Shown: positions 23,619-36,281 of the stretch, in pieces | Position numbering within the stretch: the first letter of the stretch is position 1 | How the letters are laid out: the number at the start of each line of letters is the position of its first letter | Assembly (NCBI GenBank): GCA_036872755.1 | Contig: JAVHNS010000004.1 | Span: 1,488,001-1,552,000 of the forward strand | DNA from: Orbilia blumenaviensis | Lineage: Eukaryota > Ascomycota > Orbiliomycetes > Orbiliales > Orbiliaceae | Reading direction: 5' to 3' | DNA length: 64,000 nucleotides | Program-made: the position numbers and the translations under genes | Notes under the pieces: model-generated | Database searches by the model: none | What the model saw: only the letters and a program-made list of their open reading frames with translations | What the model was told of the DNA's origin: nothing

Positions 23619-25235
23619 TTTGAGAGATGGGTCCGGGTGGTAAAGGATAGAACTGGATTATTAGGGAGAGAACAACAGGCGCTTCCAATTGAGGCTCGGA
23701 GGTGGTCGATGACGATGTGAAGAGGGAGAAGAAACGAGTCTCGTGAATGGAATGCAGCTAGTATTTTTCAAGCGGGCAGTTTTGGGCGTGTTTTTGTGTG
23801 TGTCTGCGGCTACAAGCGAAAAATTAGCAGCGGGGAAGCATAGTACTCCACCGCACCGGTTTGCAATGCATAGTCAACCTACAATATTCCTGTTTGCAGT
23901 TTGGGGTTTACTCAGGCTATTTGGGTCTTGCTAATTCTCTGTTCATTCTTCCCGATATTTACCTTTCGTCAGTAATTGTCAAGTACCGTTATATAGAGTG
24001 GGCGCAGAGAATATACATGTCCCGGACTGTTGACATGTTGCGTCGTACACTCTACCACTGCTACTATACTATTATCGGAGTGTTATAAGACATCCGCAAA
24101 CGTCACTCCCTATAGCTGGCCCTCTAACAATACTCTTGTCCACCCAAAATTTATCTTCTAATTTTTTTAAATTTTTTTTCTTTTATTTTACTTTATTTTA
24201 AAAAAACTCCAATCGATTAATGGGAGAAACGACCGACTACAGATCAAGCTAGAGCTGAGCTGAGGCAAAAAAAAAAAAAAAAAATCCACCAAAATCGATT
24301 GATTACTGCAAATAAGTTAAATCATTAATCAGGGCATAGTATCCCGAGCATCACCTCCGAAATAAGCATGTACAAGCCCCCATGAAACAGTTGGAGATTC
24401 TAGATATATGACACCCAGTCAGCTTCGTCTTTGGCTCACTAGTAGTACCCATGATGATGATTTAATTTTCTGATGGGGAATCCAGTCTTGGGCCATACGG
24501 GCGTCGTCAGAGGGTTCCCGCCAAGACGCTGTATCGAAAACCGCCGGTTGCCGGTCCCACAGTTATTATACTATACTATACTGGACAATCTATAGTATAT
24601 TGCCCTGGACAGTTCAGAGCTGGAACACAGGCTCCCTATCCTTCCCTTTCCTTCTTTGAGCTGCGAACCTTCTAGAGAGAAAAGAGAGAATCCTGTCAGC
24701 CATCAATCATATGATAATACCGTTAGCAGAGAGCGTATAGTACTGTGGGGGATTCTATTCGGGCTCGGCGGCAGTCCGGCAAATGACGTTTAAGAAGCCT
24801 CCCCCCAAAATACAACAGCCCAACGCAATTTCCAGACTCCACCATCCCATCCTCCTTCCCTCGAAACACCCATACTAGGGTCATTGATCAAGATCCGTGA
24901 TACCAAGTCAACCTGCAGAGACCGCCCGTGGAAGAATCCTGTGATTTGATTCGGTAGACCCCAAATACCACCCCAAGTAACTATCTCCCGAGAAAATCAG
25001 AGATATTTGAAGAATACCCCCGGTGGAGCTTATCCTGGTTGTGTAATCCCTTCGAGCTTCGGTTTGACGTTCTCTTCAGTATTTGATTTTTTATACACTT
25101 CGTACCTAGTGATATCTTTCTATAAACTTTGTAATAGCATCCTTGCTCTCGGTTTGTAGACTTATCAAACATCAATATTCTGTCTCCCCCGAATCCACCA
25201 GTATAGAATCAGACTCGCACCCTCCCAAGTCTACG
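23619..25235. promoter_or_regulatory. Divergent intergenic region
   Basis: About 1.6 kb between the start codons of the EBP1-like gene (-) and the nuclease-fold gene (+), so it contains both promoters. It includes T-rich and A-rich tracts at 24160-24290 and an A18 run near 24268. No open frame looks coding. Confidence 0.45.
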
Positions 25236-26162
25236 ATGCAGCTGGCTTCAACCCCCCTCCCCCTCCGAGTAATCACCCACAACATCCGTTACGCCACGTC
25301 TTCCCCTTTCCGCGGTGAAGAACCATGGCCTAACCGTCTCCCGCTCCTAATCTCCCAACTCCACCATCTAACCTCCGCAACACCCTCCATACCCACCATA
25401 ATCTGCCTCCAAGAAGTCCTCCACAGCCAACTGACTGACATCCTCTCCACCCTCAACTCCAATCTCCCCGACAACCTTCATTGGGCTTCCATAGGCGTTC
25501 ACCGCGACGACGGTCACTTCGCCGGCGAAGCCTCACCGGTCCTCTACCAACCTGTAACCTTTACCCCACAGACTAATAACACAACATGGCTGTCCCCCAC
25601 CCCCGGTAAACCCAGCAAAGGCTGGGACGCCGCCTCCATTCGCATCATAACCCACGGAATCTTCCAACATCTCCCTTCACGTAGGCAATTGGTCTTCATG
25701 TCAACCCACCTAGACGATCAAGGTTCTCAATCCCGCTTTCATGCTGCAGAAATGATCATAAACATCGCATCAGAGTACCAAAAACAGGGGCTACCAGTTA
25801 TATTAGCTGGTGATTTTAACTCGGAAGTCACAGATGAAGCTTATAAACGTCTAGCGGAGGATGACAGTGGTGTTACGGACGTTATAAACCATGTTGGCAA
25901 GGCAGGGGTGTATGGCGAACAGAATACATACACCGGATTCGGATACGAAGGGGAGTCTGAAAAGAGGATCGATTTTATATTTGTGAACGATTCTGTAGTA
26001 GGCAAGACAATCGAGCAGGACAGCCAATCGCAAGGAGAATCAGTGGCAAAGGAGAAGGACTGGAAAGTCAACGGATACGCAGTCATGCCAAACAAATTCA
26101 AGGATATCGGAGTCTTTGTGAGCGATCACAGAGCCGTCGTCGCGGATCTGGAGTTACAATAG
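25236..26162 (+). CDS. Endonuclease/exonuclease/phosphatase-fold protein
   Basis: Single exon of 308 residues. The ATG at 25236 is the first methionine of the frame; upstream in-frame sequence has only a TTG. The whole length is one DNase I-like domain. The visible hallmarks, in order, are RVITHNIRYA near the start, CLQEV (metal-binding Glu), STHLDDQG (catalytic His), LAGDFNSE (Asp/Asn pair), KRIDFIFV, and the terminal SDHRAVVADLEL with the catalytic SDH. All catalytic positions are present, so it should be an active phosphodiesterase or phosphatase. The family covers DNases, inositol phosphatases, deadenylases and sphingomyelinases, and I cannot choose the substrate. No signal peptide is evident. 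This short one-domain form is common in filamentous ascomycetes. Confidence 0.92.
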   Translation: MQLASTPLPLRVITHNIRYATSSPFRGEEPWPNRLPLLISQLHHLTSATPSIPTIICLQEVLHSQLTDILSTLNSNLPDNLHWASIGVHRDDGHFAGEASPVLYQPVTFTPQTNNTTWLSPTPGKPSKGWDAASIRIITHGIFQHLPSRRQLVFMSTHLDDQGSQSRFHAAEMIINIASEYQKQGLPVILAGDFNSEVTDEAYKRLAEDDSGVTDVINHVGKAGVYGEQNTYTGFGYEGESEKRIDFIFVNDSVVGKTIEQDSQSQGESVAKEKDWKVNGYAVMPNKFKDIGVFVSDHRAVVADLELQ

Positions 26163-26939
26163 GCACCTCCTTTAGGTAGAACATTCGAACAGTCAACATT
26201 CAACTCTCGATTCTCATACAAAATAAGTTAGACTCAGCACCCAGGGTGCAAAGTCAAGCACGGACCCAGACAAGGGATATCGAATCGAGATGTCGATGCG
26301 AGATCTAAATAGCGCTCTACGACTGTTTCATAGCTGCATCAAGTTTCCTTAGGAAGCGATCCCACATGCTTCTGCCTAAACCATCAGCGTCAAGGCAAGT
26401 GAATCAATTGGTTGATGGAAAGATATTCCTTTTAGGATTAAGCAATATGAGACAGCCGCGTGGGCACGTCTATAGTAAGGATATATTTACAAAATCTCCC
26501 CCCCCCCCCCCCCTCCCCATCAAAAGGGTTCGTGGGGGTATAGATCTTAGTCTTGGTAAACTGTGTAATGAAGGTTTTCCGCCCTGAAGTGCCCAAATTT
26601 TTAAACAAGAAATGAAATAAGGAAAACGCCAAATATACTAGATTCCAAAAGCAAACTGAGGAGACCTTTTTTTTTTTCGGATACGTCGATCCAGCAAGAA
26701 GGAAAAGAAATATAACACCGGTAGAAAATGCAAAATTTTTAAAGGAGATAAGGGAAAAATAAATCCGAACTGGTGAAGAAATGAAGGAAATTACGTGCTA
26801 GTAGGAAAATATACCCAGTATACCACTGCTGATAATAAAAATACATACTATCCATGGGAACCTTTTTTTTGTGCGGATCTTCTGTTGCCCGCAAATATTG
26901 CGAATGAGCTCATGAGCATCGTAGATATCATTAAAGAGC
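26163..26939. other. Convergent intergenic region with poly-C run
   Basis: 777 bases between two convergent stop codons. It contains an uninterrupted run of 16 C at 26498-26513 followed by TCCCC, and T- and A-rich tracts. It probably holds both 3' UTRs; no gene is seen. Confidence 0.55.
26498..26513 (+). repeat. Poly-C run (16 C)
   Basis: C16, then TCCCC, on the + strand. The equivalent G-run is on the minus strand. Directly visible. Confidence 0.9.
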
Positions 26940-29037
26940 TCAGCTCATAATCAACGTCTGGCCATTCTCTCTCATGATGATTTCCCAAGGGACTCCCTTG
27001 GCGGCACCAGGACCAGATTTTACTTCTGCATCTTCTTCCATTCTCCACACCTTCTCAACTAGTTCGTGGGCCTCGTAGACGTTGCCAAACCCGATGTTGG
27101 CTCCCATCATGACCATTCTGTTTCGAACCGCGAACTTGTCTTCAGGTGTTGTAGCGCCGATACCGGCCATGAGCATTGGGAAAACAAGAATGCTCTCTGA
27201 CAAGTCACCGATTGGGATCTTAGAGACGTTGACGATGATGTTCTTGACACCGGTCTGGATCTTAGGGTGCGCTTTATCGGGGCCGTAAACGAGTTGATGG
27301 AGCCTCATTATAGCTGCCCACCTGATGGCATCCGAAGCGGCAGACATCTTTTCACAAAGGAAAGGATCAGACATTGTGTTGACACACGGCTTTGGCCTCC
27401 AGCTCATTAGTCTGGCATCAATGGACATAGCCTTCGACATGAAGTTGTCACCTGTATACTCAGACGTTGAGGAGTGGTTTCGTTGTTGGGCGAGAACGGC
27501 AATTTCGTTAATAATCGAGAAGAGATCCGAGGCGGTGCCGAAGAGAGCGTGAGGGACCGGGCTCCGTGGAGCGCAAATCATCGGCATTAACTCGTCCGGC
27601 CGAGCCTCCTCGAACCCTTCTGGGTACATGGCATCCTCGAGCATTGCTGGCTTCGAGAAGGACAGGGTGGCCATAGAGTCGAAGTAGGCAACGGATTCTA
27701 GAAGGAACCTAACCGCGGGAGGGAAAGGTTTCGATCCCCGTCGAGAGTTGATTAGCTCGCAAGCTGCTCGCATATGGAGCGCCCACTTCCTGCTCTTTCC
27801 TTCACAAATCTAGATTGCGTGGGAATTCAATATTAGCATAAGCAGCATTAAAGGCTATTATAAAGCTTTTACCACATACCTCATGCAGACAAAGCACAAG
27901 AATAGTCGCTAGGCCTTCTACGGCAGCCTCGTCGGATGTCTCGGCTTCACATAGTAAAACCCTGGTCCGCTCCATTGCCAAGGCTAAATACTTCGTCATG
28001 ACAGTTTCGAATTCAGGATGGTGCCTTCGTAAGTGACTGGCAGACAGGCCGAGAAGAGCGTAGCGCATTGCGTGGTGTTCAAAGGCCATGGGCATGAACA
28101 AGCTCAGGAACGGGTTGATCTCGTCAGGTACAACTGACAAGGACCTGGAAACAACACAGGCATAGTGTTGGAGAAGCGTACTTTCTTCGGACCCGGTTCC
28201 AATTGGGAACATGGAAGGTGCGAAAATTGAAAGCTCCGGAAATTCATAGCTGTCCTGGATGTGAGATTCTGGCAAGATCCCTGGTGCTGCCATGTAGGAT
28301 ACCATGAGAGAAGTCGTGTCTGAGATCGGGCTATCCAGGAATCCCCGCTGGCAATCCAGGCCGAGTCTCGAACAGTCGCCGCATTTTGGAAACGACTCGT
28401 CGCACTTTTTTCTTCTGTTATACTGTTAGAACAGTTTATACAGGCGCTGTTTTGATCCAGTTTTGCTTACCTAGATTTGCAAGAGCTACAACCACTACGG
28501 ACCCTCTTGTCCTTCAAAGATACAGGACTCACAATCATGCCCGATGTCGGAGCTGGAGCCCTTTCATAGCGACGGAAGGATCTCTCAACTTCACTGTCAG
28601 AGCAAGAAGAGTTATCTGACGAATCCGGCGATACCGGGGAGTTCGTCAGGGACGGCGGGGATCCAGCTTCGGACTTCAGCACCTTCTCTTTCCTTGGCCA
28701 TTTTCTGGGTCTCCCCATAGGCTTCTGTGTCCTCGTAATCTGGCAGACAATACCCAGTCCTAGAGAGAATAACCTACAAGTCAGTTGGCTATTCTCAAGC
28801 GAAAAAGGCTTCACTACTCTGAGACAGATTCGAGCACGCAATTTTTACTTACTTGCGCATCTAGTGCAGTCCTTCTGTCCATCTTTGCGGTTACATACTT
28901 GTTTCTACATCAAAGAAATTAGTCGACTGTATATTACCCTGGAAGACTATTCTTGGAAAAAGGCTTGGAAAACTTACAATTGCCGCACATCTATCGCAGG
29001 CTCGTAACCTTATTACTGCATTTGAAGTTGTCGACAT
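26940..29037 (-). CDS. Transcription factor with two Zn2Cys6 clusters and an AT-hook-like linker
   Basis: Five exons: 29037-28978, 28904-28853, 28759-28471, 28414-27880 and 27809-26940, together 601 residues. The first binuclear cluster has Cys14, 17, 24, 33, 36 and 43 (spacing 2-6-8-2-6) and is split by introns 1 and 2. Next comes KPMGRPRKWPRK (about 50-61), which contains the GRPRK core of an AT-hook. A Ser-rich linker leads to a second complete cluster, Cys128, 131, 138, 145, 148 and 155 (spacing 2-6-6-2-6), split by intron 3. The C-terminal two thirds resembles the fungal-specific transcription factor domain 2, with the typical HEICEGKSRKWALHMRAA. Most family members have one cluster, so two is unusual. 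Target genes are unknown. More than 4.6 kb of gene-poor DNA lies upstream, which could be a large regulatory region. Confidence 0.92.
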
Positions 29038-32000
29038 CTTGAATACTCGAAGATGATTGATGGAAAAATTTTTCCTTCGCAGTCTAAAACTGCACTACCT
29101 TAGTAGCAAAATAGGATAGGTTCGGATGAATAAGTCGAGTAAGTGAACAATGGGTGGTAACTGTTAAAGTTAAAAAAATGCGAATATACTTGGAGGAACC
29201 CTCCAAGAGAAAAAAAAAGTGCTGTATAAGAAAAAAAGAGAGACCAGCCAGGAACAAGCGGAGAGAGATGGAACGTGCTCCTAAAATATCTCCGCCAAAG
29301 GTGGAGATGAAAATCTTATATCGAGAGATGAGTACGGGGTGCTCTCGATATCAGCGGATCAGACAAGCTCGTCGGAATATTTCCGTCGGGCGGCTTTGTA
29401 GTCACGGGGTATCGAGATTACAGCGATATAACGAATCGACGCCACCGTGAAGATATAATTATGAGAACTGCGCAAGTTATTTGTTGGAATTGGTATAAAA
29501 GTGGTTGAGTGATTCAATGTCGAACCTTCGTGGTCACTCGATAGGAAATCGGATGGAGAAAAACAGTAGGCAAGTTCCGATAGACACTCAAGAAGGATAG
29601 GCTAGATATTATATGCAGTGACAGGGTCGTAGATATATATGGTGAGCCAAGACAGACCGAGATGGGATCCAGCAAGGATGAATCGAGGATCTCAAGACAA
29701 AACGGAAGGTTCGGCTACCACGTCGTAAGATTTCTACCAGGTAATCGGATCGTAGTAAGAAAGAAAAGCGTGCTCAATTTCCGCACAAGAAAGGTCGACT
29801 GGGGATGTACGGTATGTATGTGTGCAGACTATGATGTTCTTATCATGGCAGACGACCTCTAGTGGGAGATCAAATGAGGGGACAGGATGCTAGTTTCTTA
29901 TTCGGCCTAGTGTTTTCTTTGTTTTCGAGTGTAACCGACGTAACGTTGAGAGTGGTGCAGGGAATTTAGTGCAGTCCCCGCGAAGGCCTCGAAGTATTGA
30001 CGAAACAAGGAATAAAAAGAAGTATATTGACGATATGCTTGTTCCCTTAGCTTGGGGGAGGAAGCCCGTCACAGGGATATCCGAAGTCTGAAGGGGTCAA
30101 TCAGCTGCCGCAACAGAAGAAGGCTTGCCCAGGCAGCCCTAAAATGTCTGAGAAAACGTATTTTATTTTTCTTCACCAAAGTCCCCTTGTTGGCTGGCCT
30201 TGCTGCGATCGAAACGCCAAAAATGGTGAAGAAACTATGTAAGTGTGCCGCTTCTGAGGCCTGAGGGCGTTAGAGATGGAAAAAGGTCTCGAACTATAAT
30301 CGAAGAGGTCGTCTGCTCGTTGCCAATGGATCTCTGGCTCAGGCCAGGGAGAGTCAAAGTACTGACGATGTCTCAGACGGTGTTGTTGACAGGTCCAAAC
30401 GAACGGACAAACCACGCCGCTTTCAACTTAGTTAGCTGGTTAATAATTATTGGCCAGGCAGATTGCTTCTTCAGTTCAAACAGCCGGAGAAGAAAAAATA
30501 AAAAATAAAAAGTAAAGGTATGTATCGGCGCTTGCTGGGGCGGTGGTAAAAGATTTAGTTTTTTTTCTATTTTTTATTATTTTTTCTCAAAAAGCGTCGA
30601 TGATGTTGACAGAGAAGACAGAGGATGATGATAGCTTCGACGAAAGAGATTTCGGTCAAAAGGGCAGGGAAAAAAAAAAAAAACTGGACATGGCGTCGTT
30701 ATGTATCATGAGCTGACCCAGAAAGGTCCGGGAAGACCCAGCAATGGTGATCCAATAGCAGACTCCATTATTACTCTACTGCTTCTCGATCCATTATCTG
30801 CACGTCGAGAAGTTCTTTCCAAAGTGGCTTTACTTTTTTTTTTTTTTTTTTTTTTTTCGCAACCGATACCTTCTCTTCCATTCTTTTTCGTTTTTCGTCC
30901 TTGTTTTCTTTTTCTTCTTTAGCGGATAGCTTCAAGGCAAGAATGAGCGCCGCGCACCGCTGCACACCACCCACATTAAATGTGTAAGTACCTAGGTAGT
31001 ACGTGCTAGCATATAACTCCATGTCGGTATTAATGGACTGGTGGTTCCTTAAAAAGTGGTGTGTGCTTTGCATATGCATTGAGCGCCGTGTTTTCTGCAA
31101 GTACGAGGGAGTCAGTCACTTGGAGAACTTCGAGATGCTCTATCTAGCAGACGACCTGATACATCTAGATCAAATACGACCTCTGGTCTTCCCCTCCAGC
31201 TCCGTTCCTGGTTAGAACCTTCGCATTCTGATGGAACGGTCTGCCTCTGAAAGCGCACCCCGCTAGTCGAGTACTGACTTCATAAAAAAAAGTGCTTTTT
31301 TACCTTTCGCAGCTTCTGTCCCGTTATGCGGCAGCTGGCCTCGAACAACCTAGATACCACAACGGTACAACTATCTTTATACCGCATAGCTCTGCAGCAA
31401 TCAACTGCGGGTATTCCAAAATCTTGAAACAATTTCCCTTAGCCTTCAAATATCATTCCACTATTCCCTGTCATCCGTGGAATATTCCATGCAGGCCAGT
31501 AACTGTTCGGAAACCTGGTACCTGAGGATCCTGGGGTACCCCCCACAGGGTGGACTTGCCTCTTCCGCTGTGGGCCTGAATGATCAGTTCAAGCCTCGGA
31601 GAGCCTTGTAGCTTGAACTTATCTCCCCAAGAATGGCCGTTCCAGATTTGCATGAATTTTTCTGTAGAATCAGCGGGATGACGAAGGTGGGTGTCGAGGG
31701 CTGGAAAAAAGAAACTGGCAATTGCAGCGGCTGCAGCACCATATTCTTTTTTGGTATCTTAGTTATATGGAAATTTCCGAACCGTTGAGATACGCTTTCT
31801 AAAGTTCGAGAGGGCCCATCTTCCCGTATTCATTTCCATTTCCAGGGCTCCTTTCTTCGAAGCCGCTCCGGCATCTCGCCAGTGCACAGGCAACCGAGAG
31901 AGCATGTGGTTTTCGTGTGACATCAAATCTTTTTCTGGAATATCCAGCCCCAGGACAGGAAAGTGCTTAAGTTCCCATACATCTGGTTAAGATGAGCTGC

Positions 32001-33665
32001 CCGAAAAAATTGGCTGGGACATGACATAAGCTGCTTCCTGTGTCGATCTAATGGCTCTCTTGAGATCTTAGCAGAAAATTTTTCTTCTTCCGCTTTCCAC
32101 GTTTTATCCATCGAAATTGCGAAAGAAAAAACACATTTCGAAGGAGTTTGAGTCGAATCCTGCGTGGACTTGCATGGCCGGTATCCGTTCGTTAGGCAGC
32201 ATGTGAGAATATCTTCCTAGCGAGAAACCCAATTAATCCACCCATTTCCAGTATCGACGAATGGACGACGAGGGCAGGGATTTAGCGACCCAAACTTCGA
32301 TCATTCGAGAGACGTAGAGCTATCCGAGCAGCTAGTGACAACGTGGGAAAGCATTGTTAGGCATAGATATCGAATCGAGAGGCTTGCAGCCACCGATTCA
32401 GATCATGGAATTTGTCTTTCAAGATTTTAGAGTGTGCATACTTCCGTTGTGCGCGGGAACAGCAAGAGCATCCTTGAAGCTTTCCTAGCCGAAGTTGCAT
32501 GATTGAAGTTTCTGGCTTGTATCGAAAAGACCTGACCAGTGGCGTCGGTTTTAAGTGTGGGCTGCCATGCTGTCGACTAGGGTCCTGTTCGCATTATGTC
32601 AGTGTCGTTGGTGCCTGTTCGACTGCCTAATCCAACCTGGTTGCTTTGGCCCTCAACGCGGAAAACTTTTTTGGGGTTAAGCTGGTTGTGCCTCGAGAAG
32701 CCGCATCGATATCACACCTACCAATCGACGGCGGTGCGTATCGTCGCATCGAAACGGTTAAATCCTGATGGACCCGGATGCTAGACATTGCGCTGATGGA
32801 ATGTTTGCCTGGTACTGCAGGTACCGCAACCAGTATCACTTCGGCGAATGCACCACGATAATAAGATATGCACGTGGCGTCGTAACGGGCGTTGATCATA
32901 GTATTATTGGGCATCCGTTATCAATACCAAACATCCAAACAGTCTGAAAGATTAGGACTTCCTGGTTTGTTCGTCTGAACTCCTCGGAAATCACTGCAGA
33001 ATCAGTATAATTTGAGATCAGATTAGTTACAGGCCCTGTTCGCACTCCCCTCCATCAGCACAACAAAATTTGAGAGAAACCTGTAAATTAGATGAGGAGT
33101 ACCCCGGGGCCCTCCTTTCCTCTAGACATGTAACTGCCGTATTCAGTTCATCGCTGAAACGAAACGAGCGGTACCAGAAAAAAAAAACCTCGCAGCTTCT
33201 AATAGCATATAGGTGGGTTCCTGTTGACTTCTAGATTCAATCCGGGAAAATTATCCTGACCCTGGCGTCTACACAGACAGAAGTCATACCCGCGCAAGAA
33301 CGGCGTTCAATAAACTGAAACCCAGAATATTTCAAGTTATACGGGACAGGAACTCTTCTGCAATCAGAGGACACACTTTAACGGTGTGTGGAAGGCCGAA
33401 CCGAGACATCTACCCGTTTGGGTCTGGCGAGAGGACGCTAAAATCCAAACGAGCTGCCACGTTTTTCAACGATGCGGCGATGCAATTCGGAACGTTAGTC
33501 GACGGCGCAGCATCCAGGCCATCCCAAAGGCTTTAAGTTTTTGTTTTTCAATTTGTTATTTTAGAAAACTGTGTCGCTTATCCCGAGATACTCCATTGTT
33601 TGCATACTATGCTAGGCTAACTACAACCGTCGATGACCCCATATACACATGATCACTTTCTCCTT
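29038..33665. other. Gene-poor region of 4.6 kb
   Basis: Upstream of the double-zinc-cluster gene and downstream of the amine oxidase. The open frames are short, overlapping and without recognisable domains. It contains A/T homopolymers including T24 at 30834-30857. The left part presumably holds the regulator's promoter. The segment 31450-33600 has a somewhat different texture and may be decayed coding or transposon sequence, but I could not identify a parent element. Confidence 0.45.
30834..30857 (+). repeat. Poly-T run (24 T)
   Basis: Uninterrupted T24 in the gene-poor block. Confidence 0.9.
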
Positions 33666-36281
33666 TTACGAACAGCAGGACCCTGACTTGGAGGCGTTGA
33701 ACTCGTCATATAAGACTGATTTGTTGGCCAATTGACTTGATGCTGGCACATCGATTGCTGGGTTTCGATCAAAGAAATCTGCAGGTTTCAGACTGACTTG
33801 ATGAATCTCCACGGGCATGACTGGGAAGTCTTCAACTCGTGGTATATGCCTAAATAGAAAAGAAAAAATAATACCTCGTCAGTCGAATGATATTCGGATA
33901 CTGCATGCGCATGTTGGGAGGCTAAAACAAGTGAAACTCACGTCATTCCAAATGTATGCCAGACCAAAATATCATCGTTTTCCACATTTTCATTTCTCTC
34001 AATCATATCCTGGACACCTCCGTCTTCTCTGAAGGCTTGATTCGTGTACTTGCCAGCGCACCAGAGGTCCTCATCTCGATGCTTCGTGACCCAGATGTGG
34101 TGCTGTGCGAATCGAGCTCTTGCAGCTGCGACACTTCCTGGGTCTGCGAGGAGGAGCTGACCCGTATGAGGAACTGCGAGCCGAGGCAATTTCGTTAGAA
34201 AATAGATATTTATATTAGGAAAACTTTTGGATCATTAGACGCCCACCTAATTTATAGCTGACTGGGTTCTTGCTATGAGGATTGAACTTGGAGGGGTTAA
34301 TGATCTTAAAAACCCTGTTCTTATGGGGAGCAGCGTCCGCATATGAACTAGTCTTGATGACCTGCTTCTCAGTGACAAATGCATTGCCGAAAGGGTTGCG
34401 TTCAGCAGATATCGGTAACGACACAGCTTCTTCCTGGACAACGCTGTTCTGCCACCCGTCAATGGCGGGGTCGATCCTTAGACAGAAGATATGTTGATGA
34501 TACTGTGCTAAAACGCCGGGGGACACGACGTTACCCCATTCTGACACCTTCCCTGGGTCGATTAAGCATGTTGACAGGATGCCGGTAGCTCTAGTTTCGA
34601 AATGGATAGCTCCAGCCTGATCGAACTGCCAAGCAAATATATACTCGTAATTTGCAACAGTCAAAATTTGTTGCACGACGAGCATGCGGTTTCGAGTCAG
34701 GACTGCTCTATCGGTTCGGTAGTTGGTGTGCTTCCAGCCAATTCCCATATCCTGTTCGTGCAAGCAGACCGCATTACCCTTGACCTCTCCTTCCCCGGTA
34801 TGAGTCGTCAGAGCTCCTGGGAAGTAATGAATGAGTCCTAGACAATCGCAGCCTAGTGCGAGGTTGTTGGCGGATAATCCCGCACCGAGATCGCCTGTTG
34901 CAGAGATGCAGGATGCATATTAGCGATACGCCTTCGCAATTCCCCTTGAGTAAAACCCTGGGATTAGTTGGAGCTCGTGTATACTTACCCAAGTCGAATG
35001 CTTGTTTCCTGTGGTATGCTGTATTTGGAAATAGAATAAGAAAATTAGCAGAGTTCTGGAAACATATTGCAGAAGATTGACATTAGAAAGACAAGGCCTT
35101 ACGTGTTCGGGGATCGCCATACGGCACCGTCATGTCGGACAGACTGAGTCTATGAAACACTCTTCTACCATCATAAGTGACATCGTGAATAACAGCACCT
35201 TCTCGGTAGTTCCAGCCGACTCTGAAACGCCACTTTTGCCATTCGACGAGTCTTCCTTTGATAGTAAAACTGGCACCCTCGGGTTGTACAACTTGCAAAG
35301 GTTTCAAGTCTTTTCTTAACCCCCTTGGTTGTAGCTCTGGAACATATTCGTTTGCAATACAGTGGTCAATGGCCTTTTCAGGATGTGTGCCATAAGTAAA
35401 CCCATCTTGGGTACCTCCAGATGCGGCAGGCTCGATCGACAGAACCTCCATCGTCTGAAGGTCCATTAACGGGATAATTGGCAGCGGTATGGAGTAAATA
35501 TTTCCATCAGGGTGGTTATTCGAGGGATGTCTAGCGTAACAGAGGAATGATAGGCGGGATGGCCCAGCTTTTGGTTGATCGACACCATACATCCAACTAC
35601 ATGTATCGAATTAGTTTCGAGTTCAATTTGCAATGGTCACGCTTTCCTGGAACAGATAACCTACGGGTCAATCTCAATAACAATATTCTCCGGGAGGTTC
35701 AGTTTAGCAACAGCATCTTTGAATTCCCTTGATTCGACAAGGATAGCTTGCGCAGTTGCCATTGTCCTAAATGACAGCGGCTCAGCAGCGCCCTCGGGTA
35801 GAGGCTGCTCCCTCACGACCTGGCTGGTCGTCAGGTTCACGATGCCTTCATAACATTTATAAGACCATCCAGTTTCATTATCGAAGACTGAGTATAGTGC
35901 CCTGTTCACGCATCACTTTTGTCAGAGATCCACTGTATCTATAAATATATCCAACCCAACACAAATACGTCCTCAGGCGCAGGCTACTTACTCGACAATC
36001 CTGTCCGGTTTCTGAGACGGGGTCTTTCCTGCCAGCTCCTCGTCCAAGTAAGCCGTCAATTGCTTCTTTGGAGGTTCTACGAGCGTAACATAGCGAAACT
36101 GAAATCGCTTCCCAAGGTGCTTCGCTTTGATAAGAGTCGAAGCTACGGATATTTCTGTCGCTGATAAGGGATCAAGAGGATGATCGTATTGCTGGGTCAT
36201 TGGATGTACCTGACCCTGTATGGTCTTAAGGCGGTCATTCGCTTGCGCAGCAGAATTAAGCGAAGCTGAAAACGACGACAT
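33666..36281 (-). CDS. Copper-containing primary amine oxidase (topaquinone enzyme)
   Basis: Seven exons: 36281-35992, 35901-35665, 35596-35103, 35018-34989, 34894-34247, 34173-33942 and 33849-33666, together 704 residues. It oxidises primary amines to aldehydes with release of ammonia and H2O2. The cofactor tyrosine is Tyr433 in the consensus Asn-Tyr-Glu-Tyr (TVANYEYIFAW). The likely catalytic base is Asp349 in QAFDLGDLGAG. The copper ligands are His483 and His485 (YHQHIF) and His645 (GMTHIPRVEDFPVMP). Exon 4 is only 30 nt, but its borders restore YHRKQAFDLG exactly as the family requires. The length is normal (about 650-700). No signal peptide or classical peroxisomal SKL tail is seen; the protein ends in CCS. 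Substrates could include monoamines, agmatine or putrescine. A ureohydrolase gene that could supply putrescine is found 7 kb away. Confidence 0.96.

Noticed and set aside
31471..31653. Minus-strand frame with a GRGKST sequence resembling a P-loop
   Set aside because: Only 60 codons, lacks the rest of any NTPase and has no supporting exons. The match is too short to mean anything.
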